DNA from: Demequina oxidasica | GTDB lineage: Bacteria; Actinomycetota; Actinomycetes; Actinomycetales; Demequinaceae | Direction: 5' to 3' | DNA: 64,000 bases | NCBI RefSeq assembly: GCF_000975115.1 | Contig: NZ_BBRE01000001.1 | Span: 1,382,288 to 1,446,287, forward strand | In this document: positions 48,080-57,488 of the stretch, piece by piece | Position numbering within the stretch: position 1 is the first letter of the stretch | Layout of the letters: each line of letters starts with the position of its first letter | Notes under the pieces: generated by a model | What the model was told of the DNA's origin: nothing | Databases searched by the model: none | Seen by the model: only the letters and a program-made list of their open reading frames with translations | Position numbers and translations under genes: made by a program

Positions 48080-50092
48080 GTGAGAATCAGTTATGGCGGG
48101 GACTACAACCCCGAACAGTGGGGCCAGGAAAAGTGGGACGAAGACATCGAACTGATGGTGTCGGCCAACGTGAACTTGGTGACGCTGGGAGTGTTCTCGT
48201 GGGCGCGACTCGAACCGTCAGAGGGAGTCTTTGAATTCGGGTGGCTCGACGACATTCTTGGCCGGCTCGACGCAGCAGGAATCAAAGTTGATCTCGCAAC
48301 AGCAACCGCCTCGCCTCCTCCTTGGCTCAGCCGGCGCTATCCTGAGACACTCCCTGTCAACGACCAGGGAGTCACACTCACTACCGGTAGCCGTCAGCAC
48401 TACTGCCCGAGTTCGCCCATCTACAGGCGCCACGCGCGCGAGCTCACCAGAATGATGGTGGATCGCTATGGCAGCCACCCCGCCGTGTCCATGTGGCACG
48501 TCAATAATGAGTTCGGTTGCCACACCTCCCGGTGCTTTTGCGAGCAGTCCGCGCGGTCCTTTCGCACGTGGCTCGAGGCAAAATACACCACGGTTGCTGC
48601 GCTCAATGAGTCGTGGGGTACGTCGTTCTGGTCGCAAAGCTACTCGTCATTTGATGAGGTATCAGTCCCAGGGGCCACTCCCACCTGGAAGAACCCTTCC
48701 CAGTTGCTTGATTTTGAGCGCTTCAGCTCAGACGAATTGCTCGCCTGCTACCTGAACGAGGCAAATGTGATCCGCGAGTCTTATCCCGACGCCCAGGTCA
48801 CGACGAATTTCATGGGCTTCTTCAAGGGAGCTGACTACTGGTCGTGGGCGCCGCATTTGTCGATCATTAGCGACGACAACTATCCAGACCCGCATGATGT
48901 AGGTGGAGCTGCCGCGGCGGCAATGAGTCGTGATCTCATGCGATCGCTCAAGTCTGGACAGTCCTGGATGCTAATGGAACAAGCGGCGAGCGCAATTAGT
49001 TGGTTGCCGGTCAATGCTCGGAAGCATCCGCAGCAGATGCGGGCTCTGTCGTACCAGGCGATCGCGAGGGGCTCCGACAGCGTGATGTACTTCCAATGGC
49101 GGCAATCAGAGCGAGGTGCAGAAAGGTTCCTCACGGGGATGCTTCCGCATACGGGCACACGATCAACGTCATGGCATGCAGTTCATACTTTGGGAAACGA
49201 ACTGGGTGCACTCGATACGCTGGTGACAGCGCCCGTTCCCGCGAGGGTGGCGATGGTGTTCGATTGGGAGAGTTGGTGGTCGCTCGAGGAGGACGCTAAC
49301 CCAGCCAACCTTGACTATCTGCGTGAGGTCACGCAGTGGCACCGTGCCCTGTTTGACATGGGTATCACAGTGGACTTCATCCAGGCGGGAGCGGTGCCCG
49401 AGGGGTATGACGTCGTCATCGTTCCTACATTGTTTGTCGCATCGGATGGCGAACTCAACGCGCTTAATGACTACGTGCGCGGGGGTGGGCAACTGCTCGT
49501 GACGTACTTGTCGGGAACGACCGACAGAACCTCGAAGGTTCGCCAGGACGGCTACTTGGGTCCGTTGTCGCAGACTCTCGGTTTGGCCATTGATGAGTTT
49601 GCGCCAATGGCGGTGGACGCATCGGCGAGGTACGGCACCGCCGCGAAGCTTTCAGGAGAGTTGGTCGGTTCCGGACGTTCCAGTGTCTGGGCGGAAACAG
49701 TATTCCTTGAGGGCGCCGAAGTCGTGGCGACCTTTGACGAAGGTGAACTGCCGGGCAGGCCCGCCATTACTCGGAATGAAGTCCAGGATGGTGTTGCCTG
49801 GTACGTAGCAACATCGCTTGATTCAACGTTGCGCCGCAGTCTCCTCAAGGCGCTTGGGCTCACACCAGCGATAGTGCGAGCGGAAGAATCAGATGCCACT
49901 GTCGAGTTTGTGGGTCGCGGCGGCCTTGAGTTCGTGATTAACCACGACGAAGTAGCGAGAACGGTCGCCCTCGATTTGCCTCACTCGCAATCCGTCGAGC
50001 ACGTCGAGCTGGAACCGTTTGGGGTGGTGTGCCGCTCGCGGGGTACCGCTACATTCGGCTCGGTCGGCTCGGTCAGATCGACCGGTTCCTAA
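48080..50092 (+). CDS. Beta-galactosidase, glycoside hydrolase family 42
   Basis: 670-aa intracellular GH42 enzyme (no signal peptide), cutting terminal beta-galactosides. GDYNPEQWG and LGVFSWARLEP open the barrel. WHVNNEFG gives the acid/base Glu (E144) and LMEQAASAISW the nucleophile (E300). The zinc-cluster Cys residues follow the acid/base (FGCHTSRCFC). A trimerisation domain (VMVFDWESWWSLEE) and a C-terminal beta domain complete the family layout. Start is GTG at 48080 with AAGGAG 9 nt upstream. Last gene of the LacI-controlled operon. Confidence 0.95.
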   Translation: MRISYGGDYNPEQWGQEKWDEDIELMVSANVNLVTLGVFSWARLEPSEGVFEFGWLDDILGRLDAAGIKVDLATATASPPPWLSRRYPETLPVNDQGVTLTTGSRQHYCPSSPIYRRHARELTRMMVDRYGSHPAVSMWHVNNEFGCHTSRCFCEQSARSFRTWLEAKYTTVAALNESWGTSFWSQSYSSFDEVSVPGATPTWKNPSQLLDFERFSSDELLACYLNEANVIRESYPDAQVTTNFMGFFKGADYWSWAPHLSIISDDNYPDPHDVGGAAAAAMSRDLMRSLKSGQSWMLMEQAASAISWLPVNARKHPQQMRALSYQAIARGSDSVMYFQWRQSERGAERFLTGMLPHTGTRSTSWHAVHTLGNELGALDTLVTAPVPARVAMVFDWESWWSLEEDANPANLDYLREVTQWHRALFDMGITVDFIQAGAVPEGYDVVIVPTLFVASDGELNALNDYVRGGGQLLVTYLSGTTDRTSKVRQDGYLGPLSQTLGLAIDEFAPMAVDASARYGTAAKLSGELVGSGRSSVWAETVFLEGAEVVATFDEGELPGRPAITRNEVQDGVAWYVATSLDSTLRRSLLKALGLTPAIVRAEESDATVEFVGRGGLEFVINHDEVARTVALDLPHSQSVEHVELEPFGVVCRSRGTATFGSVGSVRSTGS

Positions 50093-50107
50093 AGCTCAGT
50101 TTCCAAC

Positions 50108-50146
50108 GTGCGGCTCGCCTGGTCCTCCTTGCCGGGTGAGCCGCAC
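50108..50146 (+). terminator. Hairpin after the GH42 gene
   Basis: 9-bp stem GTGCGGCTC / GAGCCGCAC with a 21-nt loop, 16 nt after the stop. Weak U tract (TTGG). Probable terminator of the galactoside operon. Confidence 0.6.
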
Positions 50147-50186
50147 TTGGCATCGGCTCACTTAGTGGGGGCGCAAACCGTGTGGC

Positions 50187-50519
50187 CTAGTTGCTCGCTT
50201 CTTCCTTCTTGGCTGCGTATGCGGCGGCCAGGTGTGCGTCGTCCCAGACCACCAGCAAGCCGTCCTTGGCGCCGAACTTCTCTAAATGCCCGGCGACGAT
50301 CCCCATGGCGCGGTAGAAGTTGAGCTGCTCGACGCCGCTGATTGCGATCTCGAGCGTGGTGTCCGTGGGGGTGAGCTGGGCGGTCACATCCTCGTAACGC
50401 ACCGTGCCGCCGGTCGTGTCGAAGTCGACGTCTAGCTTTCCGCCGAGGTGGCTGCATAGTTGCTTGAGGTAGCGGGGAGCGCGCTCGGTGGTTGCGCGTC
50501 CGGTGATGGCGATGGTCAT
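50187..50519 (-). CDS. DUF2218 protein
   Basis: 110-aa protein of the DUF2218 family: RYLKQLCSHLGGKLDVDFD, then strands (ATLTPTDTTLEIAISG-like) and NFYRAMGIVAGHLEKFG. Family members are often beside iron and siderophore uptake genes; here it lies 43 nt after a siderophore ATPase gene on the same strand, so it is probably the last gene of that operon. Molecular function unknown. Confidence 0.9.
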   Translation of the reverse strand: MTIAITGRATTERAPRYLKQLCSHLGGKLDVDFDTTGGTVRYEDVTAQLTPTDTTLEIAISGVEQLNFYRAMGIVAGHLEKFGAKDGLLVVWDDAHLAAAYAAKKEEASN

Positions 50520-50562
50520 GGTGCTCCTTGGGGTGACGGTCGCCGCGATTGCGGCACAGGGA

Positions 50563-51321
50563 CTAGCGGAAGTACGCGGCGATCTTGTCGCCGTCGAGGT
50601 CGATGACGGAAAAACGCATGTCGTAGATGCGCTCGAGCGTGTCAGCGTTCATGACGGACTCCGGTGCTCCGTCGGCCGTGATGACGCCGTCCTTCATCGC
50701 GACAATGCGATCCGAGTAGACACTCGCGTAGTTGATGTCGTGGAGAACCAACACGATGGACTTGCCGTGGTCATCTGCAAGCCTGCGCAGCAGCTTCATC
50801 ACACCGGTCGCGTGGGGCATGTCGAGGTTGTTTAGGGGCTCGTCCAGCAATACGTACCTGGTGTCCTGAGCGAGGACCATCGCGATAAATGCGCGCTGGC
50901 GCTGGCCGCCGGAGAGCTCGTGGATGCCTCGTTGCTCGAACTCGCCCAGGTCGCAGTACGCGATGGCCTCGTCTACCTTTTGCACGCATTCCTCGGTAAG
51001 CCGTCCACGCGAATGGGGATAGCGGCCAAACTCGACCACCTCGCGCACCGTGATGCGCGCCGTCATGTGTGTCTCTTGGCGCAGGATGGACAGCCGTTTG
51101 GCGATCTCCCGGGACGGCGCGTTGAACACGTCGAGTCCGTCGACCGCCACGGATCCGGCGTCAGCGTCCAGAATTCTGCTGATCATGGACAGCAGTGTGG
51201 ATTTGCCGGCGCCGTTGGCGCCAATGACGGAGGTGACCCCGGCATCGGGCAACGAGACGGAGACGTTGTCAACAACCACCGTCTTGTCGTAGGTCTTGGT
51301 GAGGTCAGAGGTGGTGATCAT
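50563..51321 (-). CDS. Siderophore ABC transporter ATPase
   Basis: 252-aa FecE/YclP-type ATPase. Walker [11 protein letters not shown] near residue 34, LSGGQRQRAFIAMVLAQ, Walker B YVLLDEPLNNLD, and HDINYASVYSD with the H-loop. The sequence style (MPHATGVMKLLRRLADD and the C-terminal MNADTLERIYDM) matches the petrobactin-uptake branch. Overlaps the preceding permease stop (ATGA). Confidence 0.93.
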   Translation of the reverse strand: MITTSDLTKTYDKTVVVDNVSVSLPDAGVTSVIGANGAGKSTLLSMISRILDADAGSVAVDGLDVFNAPSREIAKRLSILRQETHMTARITVREVVEFGRYPHSRGRLTEECVQKVDEAIAYCDLGEFEQRGIHELSGGQRQRAFIAMVLAQDTRYVLLDEPLNNLDMPHATGVMKLLRRLADDHGKSIVLVLHDINYASVYSDRIVAMKDGVITADGAPESVMNADTLERIYDMRFSVIDLDGDKIAAYFR

Positions 51322-52268
51322 TTCTTAGACTCCTTGACGAGCAAGAGGATGAAGTAGACGCCACCCACGAGGTTGATGATGGCGCTCAGCGTCCCGTTGA
51401 AGTGCAGGACGTGTTGCAGCAGTGCCTGGCCGGCGATCAGCGCGAGCACGGCGAGCAGGGCGGCCACCGTGAGGTTCACGGCGTGCCTATATGTACGGGT
51501 GAGTTGGTACGCGAGGTTGGCGACCAGCAGCCCCAGGAAGCTGATCGGCCCCACCAGTGCGGTGGAGACGGACACTAGTAGCGCGATCACGAGTAGAAGC
51601 TTGGTGAGCGTGCGCTGGTAGTTGATGCCGAGCGCGACCGCGCGGTCCCGTCCCAAGGTGAGGACGTCTAACTGTGGGCCCAGCCAATACGCAGCGCCGA
51701 TGCCGACTGCCAGTAGCACGGTGGCGATGCCGAGCAGGGTGGTGTCGATCGCGTTGAAACTGGCGAACAGGTCTGACAGTAGGGCGTCGTACTCATTCGG
51801 ATCCATGACTCGGAACATGAAGGAGGTGAGGGAGCTAAAGAATGTCCCCGCGATGACGCCCACCAGGACCAGCGTGTACAGACCCCGCTTCCCATTGCCC
51901 AGGACCGCGCGAAACAACAGTGTGGCTGCGACCATGAGCAGGGCCGCGCGGATGAGGAACATGGTGAGCGGGGGAATTGCCGCTGCGGTCGCGGAGCCAA
52001 GGAAGAACACCACCGACGTGGCGAGCAGCACGTACAGCGCGTCAAAGCCCATGATCGACGGGGTCAAGATGCGGTTGCGCGTGATGGTTTGGAAGATCAC
52101 GGTGCTGACTGCGATGGCGGTGCCGACGACCACAAGTGCGGCGACCTGCTGTGCGCGGCGAGGGAGTGCGAAGTCCCAGTGGCCGTCCACACCCCAGGTA
52201 AGGAACAGTGCGGCCGCGCCGATGGCGAGGAGGGAAAGGGCGCCGATGAGGACGCTAGGCCTGCGCAT
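51318..52268 (-). CDS. Siderophore ABC transporter permease (YclO-like)
   Basis: 316-aa FecCD-family permease with about nine to ten helices. FQTITRNRILTPSIMGFDALYVLLAT, the family's first conserved loop, and LGRDRAVALGINYQRT, GPISFLGLLVANLAYQL near the C-terminal half, are typical. Its start overlaps the end of the first permease by 14 nt. Works with the partner at 52255. Confidence 0.92.
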   Translation of the reverse strand: MRRPSVLIGALSLLAIGAAALFLTWGVDGHWDFALPRRAQQVAALVVVGTAIAVSTVIFQTITRNRILTPSIMGFDALYVLLATSVVFFLGSATAAAIPPLTMFLIRAALLMVAATLLFRAVLGNGKRGLYTLVLVGVIAGTFFSSLTSFMFRVMDPNEYDALLSDLFASFNAIDTTLLGIATVLLAVGIGAAYWLGPQLDVLTLGRDRAVALGINYQRTLTKLLLVIALLVSVSTALVGPISFLGLLVANLAYQLTRTYRHAVNLTVAALLAVLALIAGQALLQHVLHFNGTLSAIINLVGGVYFILLLVKESKK

Positions 52269-53235
52269 AGCGATTCCTCCTCAGTACCAATACAAGGAAG
52301 ATCGCTGAGCCGATCACGCCGACGATGGTGCCTACGGCGATCTCGTAGGGAAAGATAATCCAGCGGCCCAGCATGTCGCACGCGATCACGAGTGCGGCGC
52401 CGGCGAGTGCGGTGGTCGGAAGGACGCGGCGCATGTTGTCGCCGAGCATGAGCGTCACGATGTTGGGGACGATGAGTCCCAAGAAGGGGATGGCGCCCAC
52501 GGTCACTACTACTACCGCGGTGGCAAGGGCGGCAATGGTGAGACCCGCGCCCATCACGACCTTGTAGTTGACTCCCACGTTGGTGGCAAAGTCGCGGCCC
52601 ATGCCGGCGACGGTGAACCAATTCGCAAAGACGTAGGCCACGAGGGCGACCACCCCGGCAAAGTACAGGGTCTCGTAGCGCCCCTGAATGACTCCGGAGA
52701 AGTCCCCGTTGAGCCACACGTCGAGGGTCTGGGTGAGGTTGTTGCGGTAGGCGAAGAACTCCGCGATGGCGCGAAACACCCCTCCTAGCAGTAGCCCCAC
52801 CAGCGGGACCAAGATGAGGTCCTTGAACTGGATGCGCTGGATCAACACAATGAACAGCAGCGAACCGGCGAGCGCGAACAGCATCGCGATCAGGATCTTG
52901 CTCATGACGGAGGCGCCGGCAAACAGCAGGGTAGCGGTCAACAGCCCGAGCGCGGCGGCATCGATGGTGCCCGCGGTGGTGGGGGACACGAAGCGGTTGC
53001 GCGCGAGGTGCTGCATGATGAGGCCGGCCACGGCCATGGCCGCCCCCGCAAGAAAGAGCGCCACTGTCCTCGGCACGCGGCTGATCAGGAACACGGACCG
53101 TGCTTCCGGGTCCGTCAGTACGTCGTGAAGTGAGACGTCGGCAACGCCGAGGAAGAGTGAGCCGACTCCAAGGACGAGCACGAGCGCGGCCGCCACCCAG
53201 GGGGCGACGGCCGCGATGTTGCTACTGCTCTTCAT
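52255..53235 (-). CDS. Siderophore ABC transporter permease (YclN-like)
   Basis: 326-aa FecCD-family permease. SRVPRTVALFLAGAAMAVAGLIMQHLARNRFVSPTTAGTIDAAALG is the classic FecCD N-terminal region; GAIPFLGLIVPNIVTLMLG the conserved loop towards the end. About nine to ten helices. First permease of the operon, following the binding-protein gene by 20 nt. YclN and YclO form a heterodimeric channel in Bacillus petrobactin uptake. Confidence 0.92.
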   Translation of the reverse strand: MKSSSNIAAVAPWVAAALVLVLGVGSLFLGVADVSLHDVLTDPEARSVFLISRVPRTVALFLAGAAMAVAGLIMQHLARNRFVSPTTAGTIDAAALGLLTATLLFAGASVMSKILIAMLFALAGSLLFIVLIQRIQFKDLILVPLVGLLLGGVFRAIAEFFAYRNNLTQTLDVWLNGDFSGVIQGRYETLYFAGVVALVAYVFANWFTVAGMGRDFATNVGVNYKVVMGAGLTIAALATAVVVVTVGAIPFLGLIVPNIVTLMLGDNMRRVLPTTALAGAALVIACDMLGRWIIFPYEIAVGTIVGVIGSAIFLVLVLRRNRYAQA

Positions 53236-53255
53236 CGGGATGAGGGCTGTGATGA

Positions 53256-54275
53256 CTAGCTGACGACGGTGTTCACGTCATCGAGAATGCCCTGCAGGGC
53301 GGTCAGGCCACCAAAGCTCAGGTACCACTTCTCGGTGTCGACGTAAACGACCTTGTCGTTGGTGACAGCGTTGGTGCCGTTGACCAGGTCGTTGTCGAGC
53401 ACCGTCTGCGCGCTGTCGGCCTCCTCGCCGATGGCAGCGTCGCGGTCGAGCACCAGCAGGACGTCGGGGTTGGTCTCCGCAATGAACTCGAACGAGATTG
53501 CGTCACCGTGGTCGTCGATCGCGACCTGCTCCGCTGCCGGGTCGATGCCGAGGAGGTTGTAGACGAAGTCAAAGCGCGAACCGGGACCGTAGGCGGACAC
53601 CTCGCCAGCCGAGGTCATCACGACTAGGCCCTTGCCGGCCTCGGCTGCAGCCGTGTTGATGTCGGCGGCCTGGGTGGAGAGGCTCTCCAGCGCTGCGGTG
53701 GCCTCCGCGTCCTTGCTGAAGATGGTGCCCAATGTGGTGGTGTTGGTCTGCAGCGAACTCTCGAAGGCGTCGGTCTCCCAGTCAAAGCTGAGGTCGATCG
53801 TGGGGGCGATCTTCTCCATCTCGGGCAGCGTTGCTGCCGAGCGCCCACCAACGATGATGAGGTCGGGCTGAAGCGCGTTCACGGCCTCATAGTCCGGTTC
53901 GAACAGGGTGCCCATGTTCTCGGTGGACGTCGTGTAGTCCGCGAGATAGGACGGCACAGCGTGGTGGGGGATCCCCGCCACGGCGTCGCCCGCGCCCAGC
54001 GCGTCGATGGAGTCGAGGATGCCGTGCTCGAAGACCACGACGGTCTGGGGGTTCGCGGGCACGGTGGCCTCGCCCTGGTAGGTCTGGACGGTCACTTCAG
54101 TAGCTTCGGTTGCCTCGGCGACGGCAGTCTCCGAGGTTTCTGGGCTGGCGTCTGCAGACGTGGCTGCTGCGATGTCGAGGGCGGTCGCGTCTTCTTCGGT
54201 GCTCGAGCAGGCGGCAAGCGCCATTGCGGCGACGGCCACAAAAGCGGCTCCACGAAGGTGATTGGCAACAGGCAA
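53256..54275 (-). CDS. Siderophore-binding lipoprotein (YclQ-like)
   Basis: 339-aa class III binding lipoprotein (lipobox LAAC, C23), with a Thr/Ala/Glu-rich linker to about residue 60. VVVFEHGILDSIDALGAGDAVAGIPHHAVPSYL and PDLIIVGGRSAATLPEMEKIAPTIDLSFD are the YclQ/CeuE signatures, pointing to petrobactin- or enterobactin-like catecholate ligands. The start is TTG at 54275, supported by GGAG 6-7 nt upstream. An iron box lies at 54316-54334. Confidence 0.92.
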   Translation of the reverse strand: MPVANHLRGAAFVAVAAMALAACSSTEEDATALDIAAATSADASPETSETAVAEATEATEVTVQTYQGEATVPANPQTVVVFEHGILDSIDALGAGDAVAGIPHHAVPSYLADYTTSTENMGTLFEPDYEAVNALQPDLIIVGGRSAATLPEMEKIAPTIDLSFDWETDAFESSLQTNTTTLGTIFSKDAEATAALESLSTQAADINTAAAEAGKGLVVMTSAGEVSAYGPGSRFDFVYNLLGIDPAAEQVAIDDHGDAISFEFIAETNPDVLLVLDRDAAIGEEADSAQTVLDNDLVNGTNAVTNDKVVYVDTEKWYLSFGGLTALQGILDDVNTVVS

Positions 54276-54315
54276 GGGAATCTCCTAGTAAATGGGGGTG
54301 CGTGCACCCCAGGGG

Positions 54316-54334
54316 TAAGGTAAGGCATACCTAA
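54316..54334 (-). promoter_or_regulatory. DtxR/IdeR-type iron box
   Basis: Read on the minus strand, TTAGGTATGCCTTACCTTA closely matches the DtxR/IdeR consensus TTAGGTTAGSCTAACCTAA. It starts 41 nt upstream of the binding-protein start, so iron-dependent repression of the siderophore importer is expected. Confidence 0.82.
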
Positions 54335-54427
54335 CTGGGCCGGCGCGAATTACGGTACTAGAGAGTTGCTAAAAAGCAAAATGGCAGCACAAAAGAGACC
54401 CTGAGTGAGGCCATCGGTGCTGTGCGG

Positions 54428-55360
54428 TTAGGCTGTAGCGCCCAGAGAGTGGAGACCGCGCCAGGCCATGGTGACGTTGGTCGGGCGGTCGAGCGTTGCC
54501 CACATGAGGCACTTGTTGAGTGCGATTCCCCGCGCGCGTGCTTCGAGGCCAGGGTCGTCTACAAGGGTGGAGGTGCGGTACGCCGCGATGGCGAGCTCGG
54601 CGCCCCCCGCCTCGATGGCGGTGTAGAGGAACCCAAGGTCGACGGCGCGGTCGCAGACGGCCATCTTGCCCCAGTCAATGATGCCGACAAAGGCGCCCTC
54701 GTCCGCGAGGATATTCGAGCCATGAGCATCGGCGTGACCCCAGATGCGCTCGGTAGGCTCGTTTGCGGCCATCGCGTCTGCCCACAGGGCCTGGGCCGCG
54801 GGGACGTCAACCGATTCGCCACGTGGACCACGGGCACCGGCGAGCTGAGTGAGGGCCCATGCCACGTCATCGGCGCGCGTGGCCATGCCTATCGACTGCT
54901 CCTTGTTGAACGGCGCATCGGCCGCCGCCCGGGTGTGAACCTGGGCAAAGGCGAGGCCCAAGCCCGGGCCCGCCGCGGTGTCGAGTGGGGCGATGTCCGC
55001 GGTGGTGCCGGGCAGCCACGACACGATTGCCCAGGGCCACGGGTAACCCTTGCCGGGCTTGCCGACGCGTTCCACCGTGGGGCTAGGAAAGCCCCAGTCG
55101 GGAGAGAGTTCAGGAAGCCAACGGATCTCCGTCTCGAGCGAGGCGACTGCGGCCTCGACGCGTGGTAGGCGCATCGCGAAGTGATCGCCAAGTCGGTAGG
55201 TCACCATGTCCCAACCGTCAAAGCGGGTGCCCAACTCCAGGCCCGCGAACTCGGCGTGCTGCTGCTTGAGCAGGGCGCGCGCGGTCTTGTCCGTGATAGA
55301 GGAGTGGGCCGCTGGTGGGCCATCGGCCCCAACGCGGGTGGTGGAGTCGGGGCTGGTCAT
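54428..55360 (-). CDS. Aminoglycoside/macrolide phosphotransferase-like kinase
   Basis: 310-aa APH-fold protein. WPWAIVSWLPGTTADI near residue 125, the catalytic loop RIWGHADAHGSNIL (HxD, here HADAHGSN) and GIIDWGKMAVCDRAVDLGF with the metal-binding Asp are intact. The pattern GHAD(A/L)HGSNIL is shared with macrolide 2'-phosphotransferases and with metabolic APH-like kinases. Resistance is possible but not shown. The ATG at 55360 is chosen because upstream codons lack APH character. Confidence 0.82.
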   Translation of the reverse strand: MTSPDSTTRVGADGPPAAHSSITDKTARALLKQQHAEFAGLELGTRFDGWDMVTYRLGDHFAMRLPRVEAAVASLETEIRWLPELSPDWGFPSPTVERVGKPGKGYPWPWAIVSWLPGTTADIAPLDTAAGPGLGLAFAQVHTRAAADAPFNKEQSIGMATRADDVAWALTQLAGARGPRGESVDVPAAQALWADAMAANEPTERIWGHADAHGSNILADEGAFVGIIDWGKMAVCDRAVDLGFLYTAIEAGGAELAIAAYRTSTLVDDPGLEARARGIALNKCLMWATLDRPTNVTMAWRGLHSLGATA

Positions 55361-55491
55361 ACGCTCGACGCTAGCACCGCATAGGCCCTGAGCGCGGAAC
55401 AAATTGGCGCTCCATGTTGTCTAATGAGTACGCCTCTCGCCGGGCAAGAGAGCCCGGCATGAAGCGTAGGCTGACCCTGAAAGGAGCCACC

Positions 55492-55980
55492 ATGACCCCC
55501 AAGATTGAGAAGACCGACGCGCAGTGGCGCGAGGAGCTGTCTGATGAGGAGTACGCGGTGCTCCGCCAGGCGGGCACGGAGCGCCCTGGTACCGGGGAAC
55601 TGCTCGACAACAAGCGCGACGGCGTCTACTCCTGTCGCGCGTGCGGAGCCGAACTGTTCCGCTCCGACACCAAGTTTGACTCTCACTGTGGCTGGCCCAG
55701 TTTCTTTAACGCTGAGAACGATGCCGTGGTGTTGCTTGAGGACGCTTCGCTAGGCATGGTGCGTACCGAGGTGCGTTGCGCCACGTGCGACTCACACTTG
55801 GGGCATGTGTTCCCCGATGCGCCGCAGACGCCCACCGGCGACCGCTACTGCATCAACTCCGTGTGCCTAACGTTCGAGACCGAGAGCGAGTACGCGGCCA
55901 AGGCGGACGGCGCGCTTCCTTACAACGGCGGGGACGGGTTCGCAGATCCCAAGCCCAACCACTACACCGGCGAACAGTAG
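55492..55980 (+). CDS. msrB: Peptide-methionine (R)-S-oxide reductase
   Basis: 162-aa MsrB, reducing methionine-R-sulfoxide in proteins. Two CxxC zinc motifs (CRACG and [12 protein letters not shown]) and the catalytic Cys in RYCINSVCL are present. SHCGWPSFF is a family hallmark. AAAGGAG lies 7 nt upstream of the ATG. No MsrA in the window. 8 nt before the next gene, so probably in an operon with it. Confidence 0.94.
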   Translation: MTPKIEKTDAQWREELSDEEYAVLRQAGTERPGTGELLDNKRDGVYSCRACGAELFRSDTKFDSHCGWPSFFNAENDAVVLLEDASLGMVRTEVRCATCDSHLGHVFPDAPQTPTGDRYCINSVCLTFETESEYAAKADGALPYNGGDGFADPKPNHYTGEQ

Positions 55981-55988
55981 GGCCCGTT

Positions 55989-56618
55989 TTGGCTGAACAT
56001 CGCTACCGCCGCCCCGCCATGCTCGATATGGAGGAGGCCGAGCAGATTGAGGGTGACATCGACCCCGCTGATGTGGGGCTGATTGCGCACGAGACCGCCG
56101 GCGCGGTGGTGGCGCAAGCTCGCGCGGCGGGGGATCCTGCGCTGGTGGAACGGCTGATCAAGCTGGTGGACGAAGAGGGCATCGACACGGTCGCGATGAT
56201 GTGGTCGAAGGCGGGGGCTCACACGCTCCCGGGTGCGCTGTGGCGCATCTACATGCTGCGCGAATGGGTGCAGCATGACGCTGTCTCCGTCGCTCGCTCG
56301 TACCACCACGGCGTTCAGGCGGCCAACGTACGTCACGCGATCGCTGGGGTCGAGGATCCACCCGGACCCAAGGAGGTCAAGACCCTGGCCGACTCGGTGC
56401 TGTCCGGGGTGTTCTCCGGCGACCTGGCCGTAGCGCTCGACCGCGCGGGGGCCTTCTGTCGCGTGGTAGCGACAGGGGCGGCGTTTGAGGCAGAGTCCGA
56501 TGACGGTCACGCCGACGCGCGTGCCCACCAGACCACGATGCGTGCAGCTCAGCTGCTGCGTACCGGCGAGGACCTCGAGCGGTGCGCTGCGATGTTCCGC
56601 GAAGGCCGCCTGGACTGA
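55989..56618 (+). CDS. Conserved actinobacterial protein of unknown function
   Basis: 209-aa helical soluble protein. Motifs by eye: EHRYRRPAMLDMEEAEQIEGDIDPADVGLIAHETA at the start, SLPGALWRIYMLREWVQHDAVSVARSYHHG-like helices in the centre, and VLSGVFSGDLAVALDRAGAFCRVVATGA. This looks like a DNA- or metal-free helical bundle; it is not similar to any enzyme family I know. The TTG at 55989 or an ATG at 56019 could be the start. It is between msrB and the epimerase-like gene on one strand (gaps of 8 and 11 nt), suggesting an operon. Confidence 0.7.
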   Translation: MAEHRYRRPAMLDMEEAEQIEGDIDPADVGLIAHETAGAVVAQARAAGDPALVERLIKLVDEEGIDTVAMMWSKAGAHTLPGALWRIYMLREWVQHDAVSVARSYHHGVQAANVRHAIAGVEDPPGPKEVKTLADSVLSGVFSGDLAVALDRAGAFCRVVATGAAFEAESDDGHADARAHQTTMRAAQLLRTGEDLERCAAMFREGRLD

Positions 56619-56629
56619 GGCTGCCCACG

Positions 56630-57436
56630 GTGACTGAACTCGCGACGGAACGATTCACGGTGGTCGTGGATCTTGAACGTGGAGCAAAAATTACTTCGTT
56701 GCTCGACCACACCGGTCGCGAATGGCTCGCACAAGCCGCGCCGGGGGCCAGTCGGCGAGCGGGTGCCGCGTTCACAGACGCCGAGATGGCCGGCTGGGAC
56801 GAGTGCGCCCCCACGATTGACGCCAGTGTTGTCGACGGGGTCTCGATGCCGGATCACGGCGACCTATGGGACCAGGCATTCACGGGAGACGCCGCCCATT
56901 CCGCCATCACGCGTGCGGAACTAGGGTTCACGTTCGAGCGCTCGATCACCGAGGTGCGTGAGGGCATACGGCTTCACTACCGAGTAACCGCCCTGCGGGA
57001 GCGGATCCCCTTTCTCTGGGCGGCTCACCCCCAGTTCAGTGCTCCTGCTGGCACTCGTGTCCTCGTTGCCGCACAACGGATCGTCGATGTTATTGACCCC
57101 GAGGAGCCGATGACTCCGATCAATGACTCTCAGTTACAAATCGACACAGTGGATCCAGGGAAGTTCCGGAAATGGTACGCAGACCCACATGAGCCGGTTA
57201 CTGTGGCGTCGCTCATCCGAGCCGACGGTGGTGTGCTCGACATGGAGTGGTCCAGCAACTGCCCGTACGTCGGCGTATGGTTCGACAATTGCGCGTTCTC
57301 GCGTGAACCGGTGATAGCGATCGAGCCCAGCAATGGCTTCCGAGATTCGCTCGCGCTCGCGATTCAACGCGATCGCGTGACCTATGTCGAGCCGGGCGAA
57401 CCGCTCGAATGGTGGGTCGAGCTTCGACTTCGCTGA
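56630..57436 (+). CDS. Aldose 1-epimerase-like (galactose mutarotase fold) protein
   Basis: 268-aa protein of the galactose-mutarotase-like fold. FTVVVDLERGAKITSLLDHTGREWL is the typical N-terminal strand pair, GWDECAPTI matches a loop in the family, and LHYRVTALRERIPFLWAAHPQFSAPAG provides the His of the mutarotase core. The usual galactose-mutarotase catalytic His/Glu pair is not clearly placed, so it may act on another sugar. Start GTG at 56630. Last of a three-gene unit with msrB. Confidence 0.75.
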   Translation: MTELATERFTVVVDLERGAKITSLLDHTGREWLAQAAPGASRRAGAAFTDAEMAGWDECAPTIDASVVDGVSMPDHGDLWDQAFTGDAAHSAITRAELGFTFERSITEVREGIRLHYRVTALRERIPFLWAAHPQFSAPAGTRVLVAAQRIVDVIDPEEPMTPINDSQLQIDTVDPGKFRKWYADPHEPVTVASLIRADGGVLDMEWSSNCPYVGVWFDNCAFSREPVIAIEPSNGFRDSLALAIQRDRVTYVEPGEPLEWWVELRLR

Positions 57437-57488
57437 CGGCTGAGTGATCCGGCTGCGGACATTGCACGACAGGCGTAGGGTTGTCAGT

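Noticed and set aside
54428..55360. Firm call as an antibiotic resistance gene
   Set aside because: The APH fold is clear, but many actinobacterial APH-like kinases act on metabolites; no resistance context is present.
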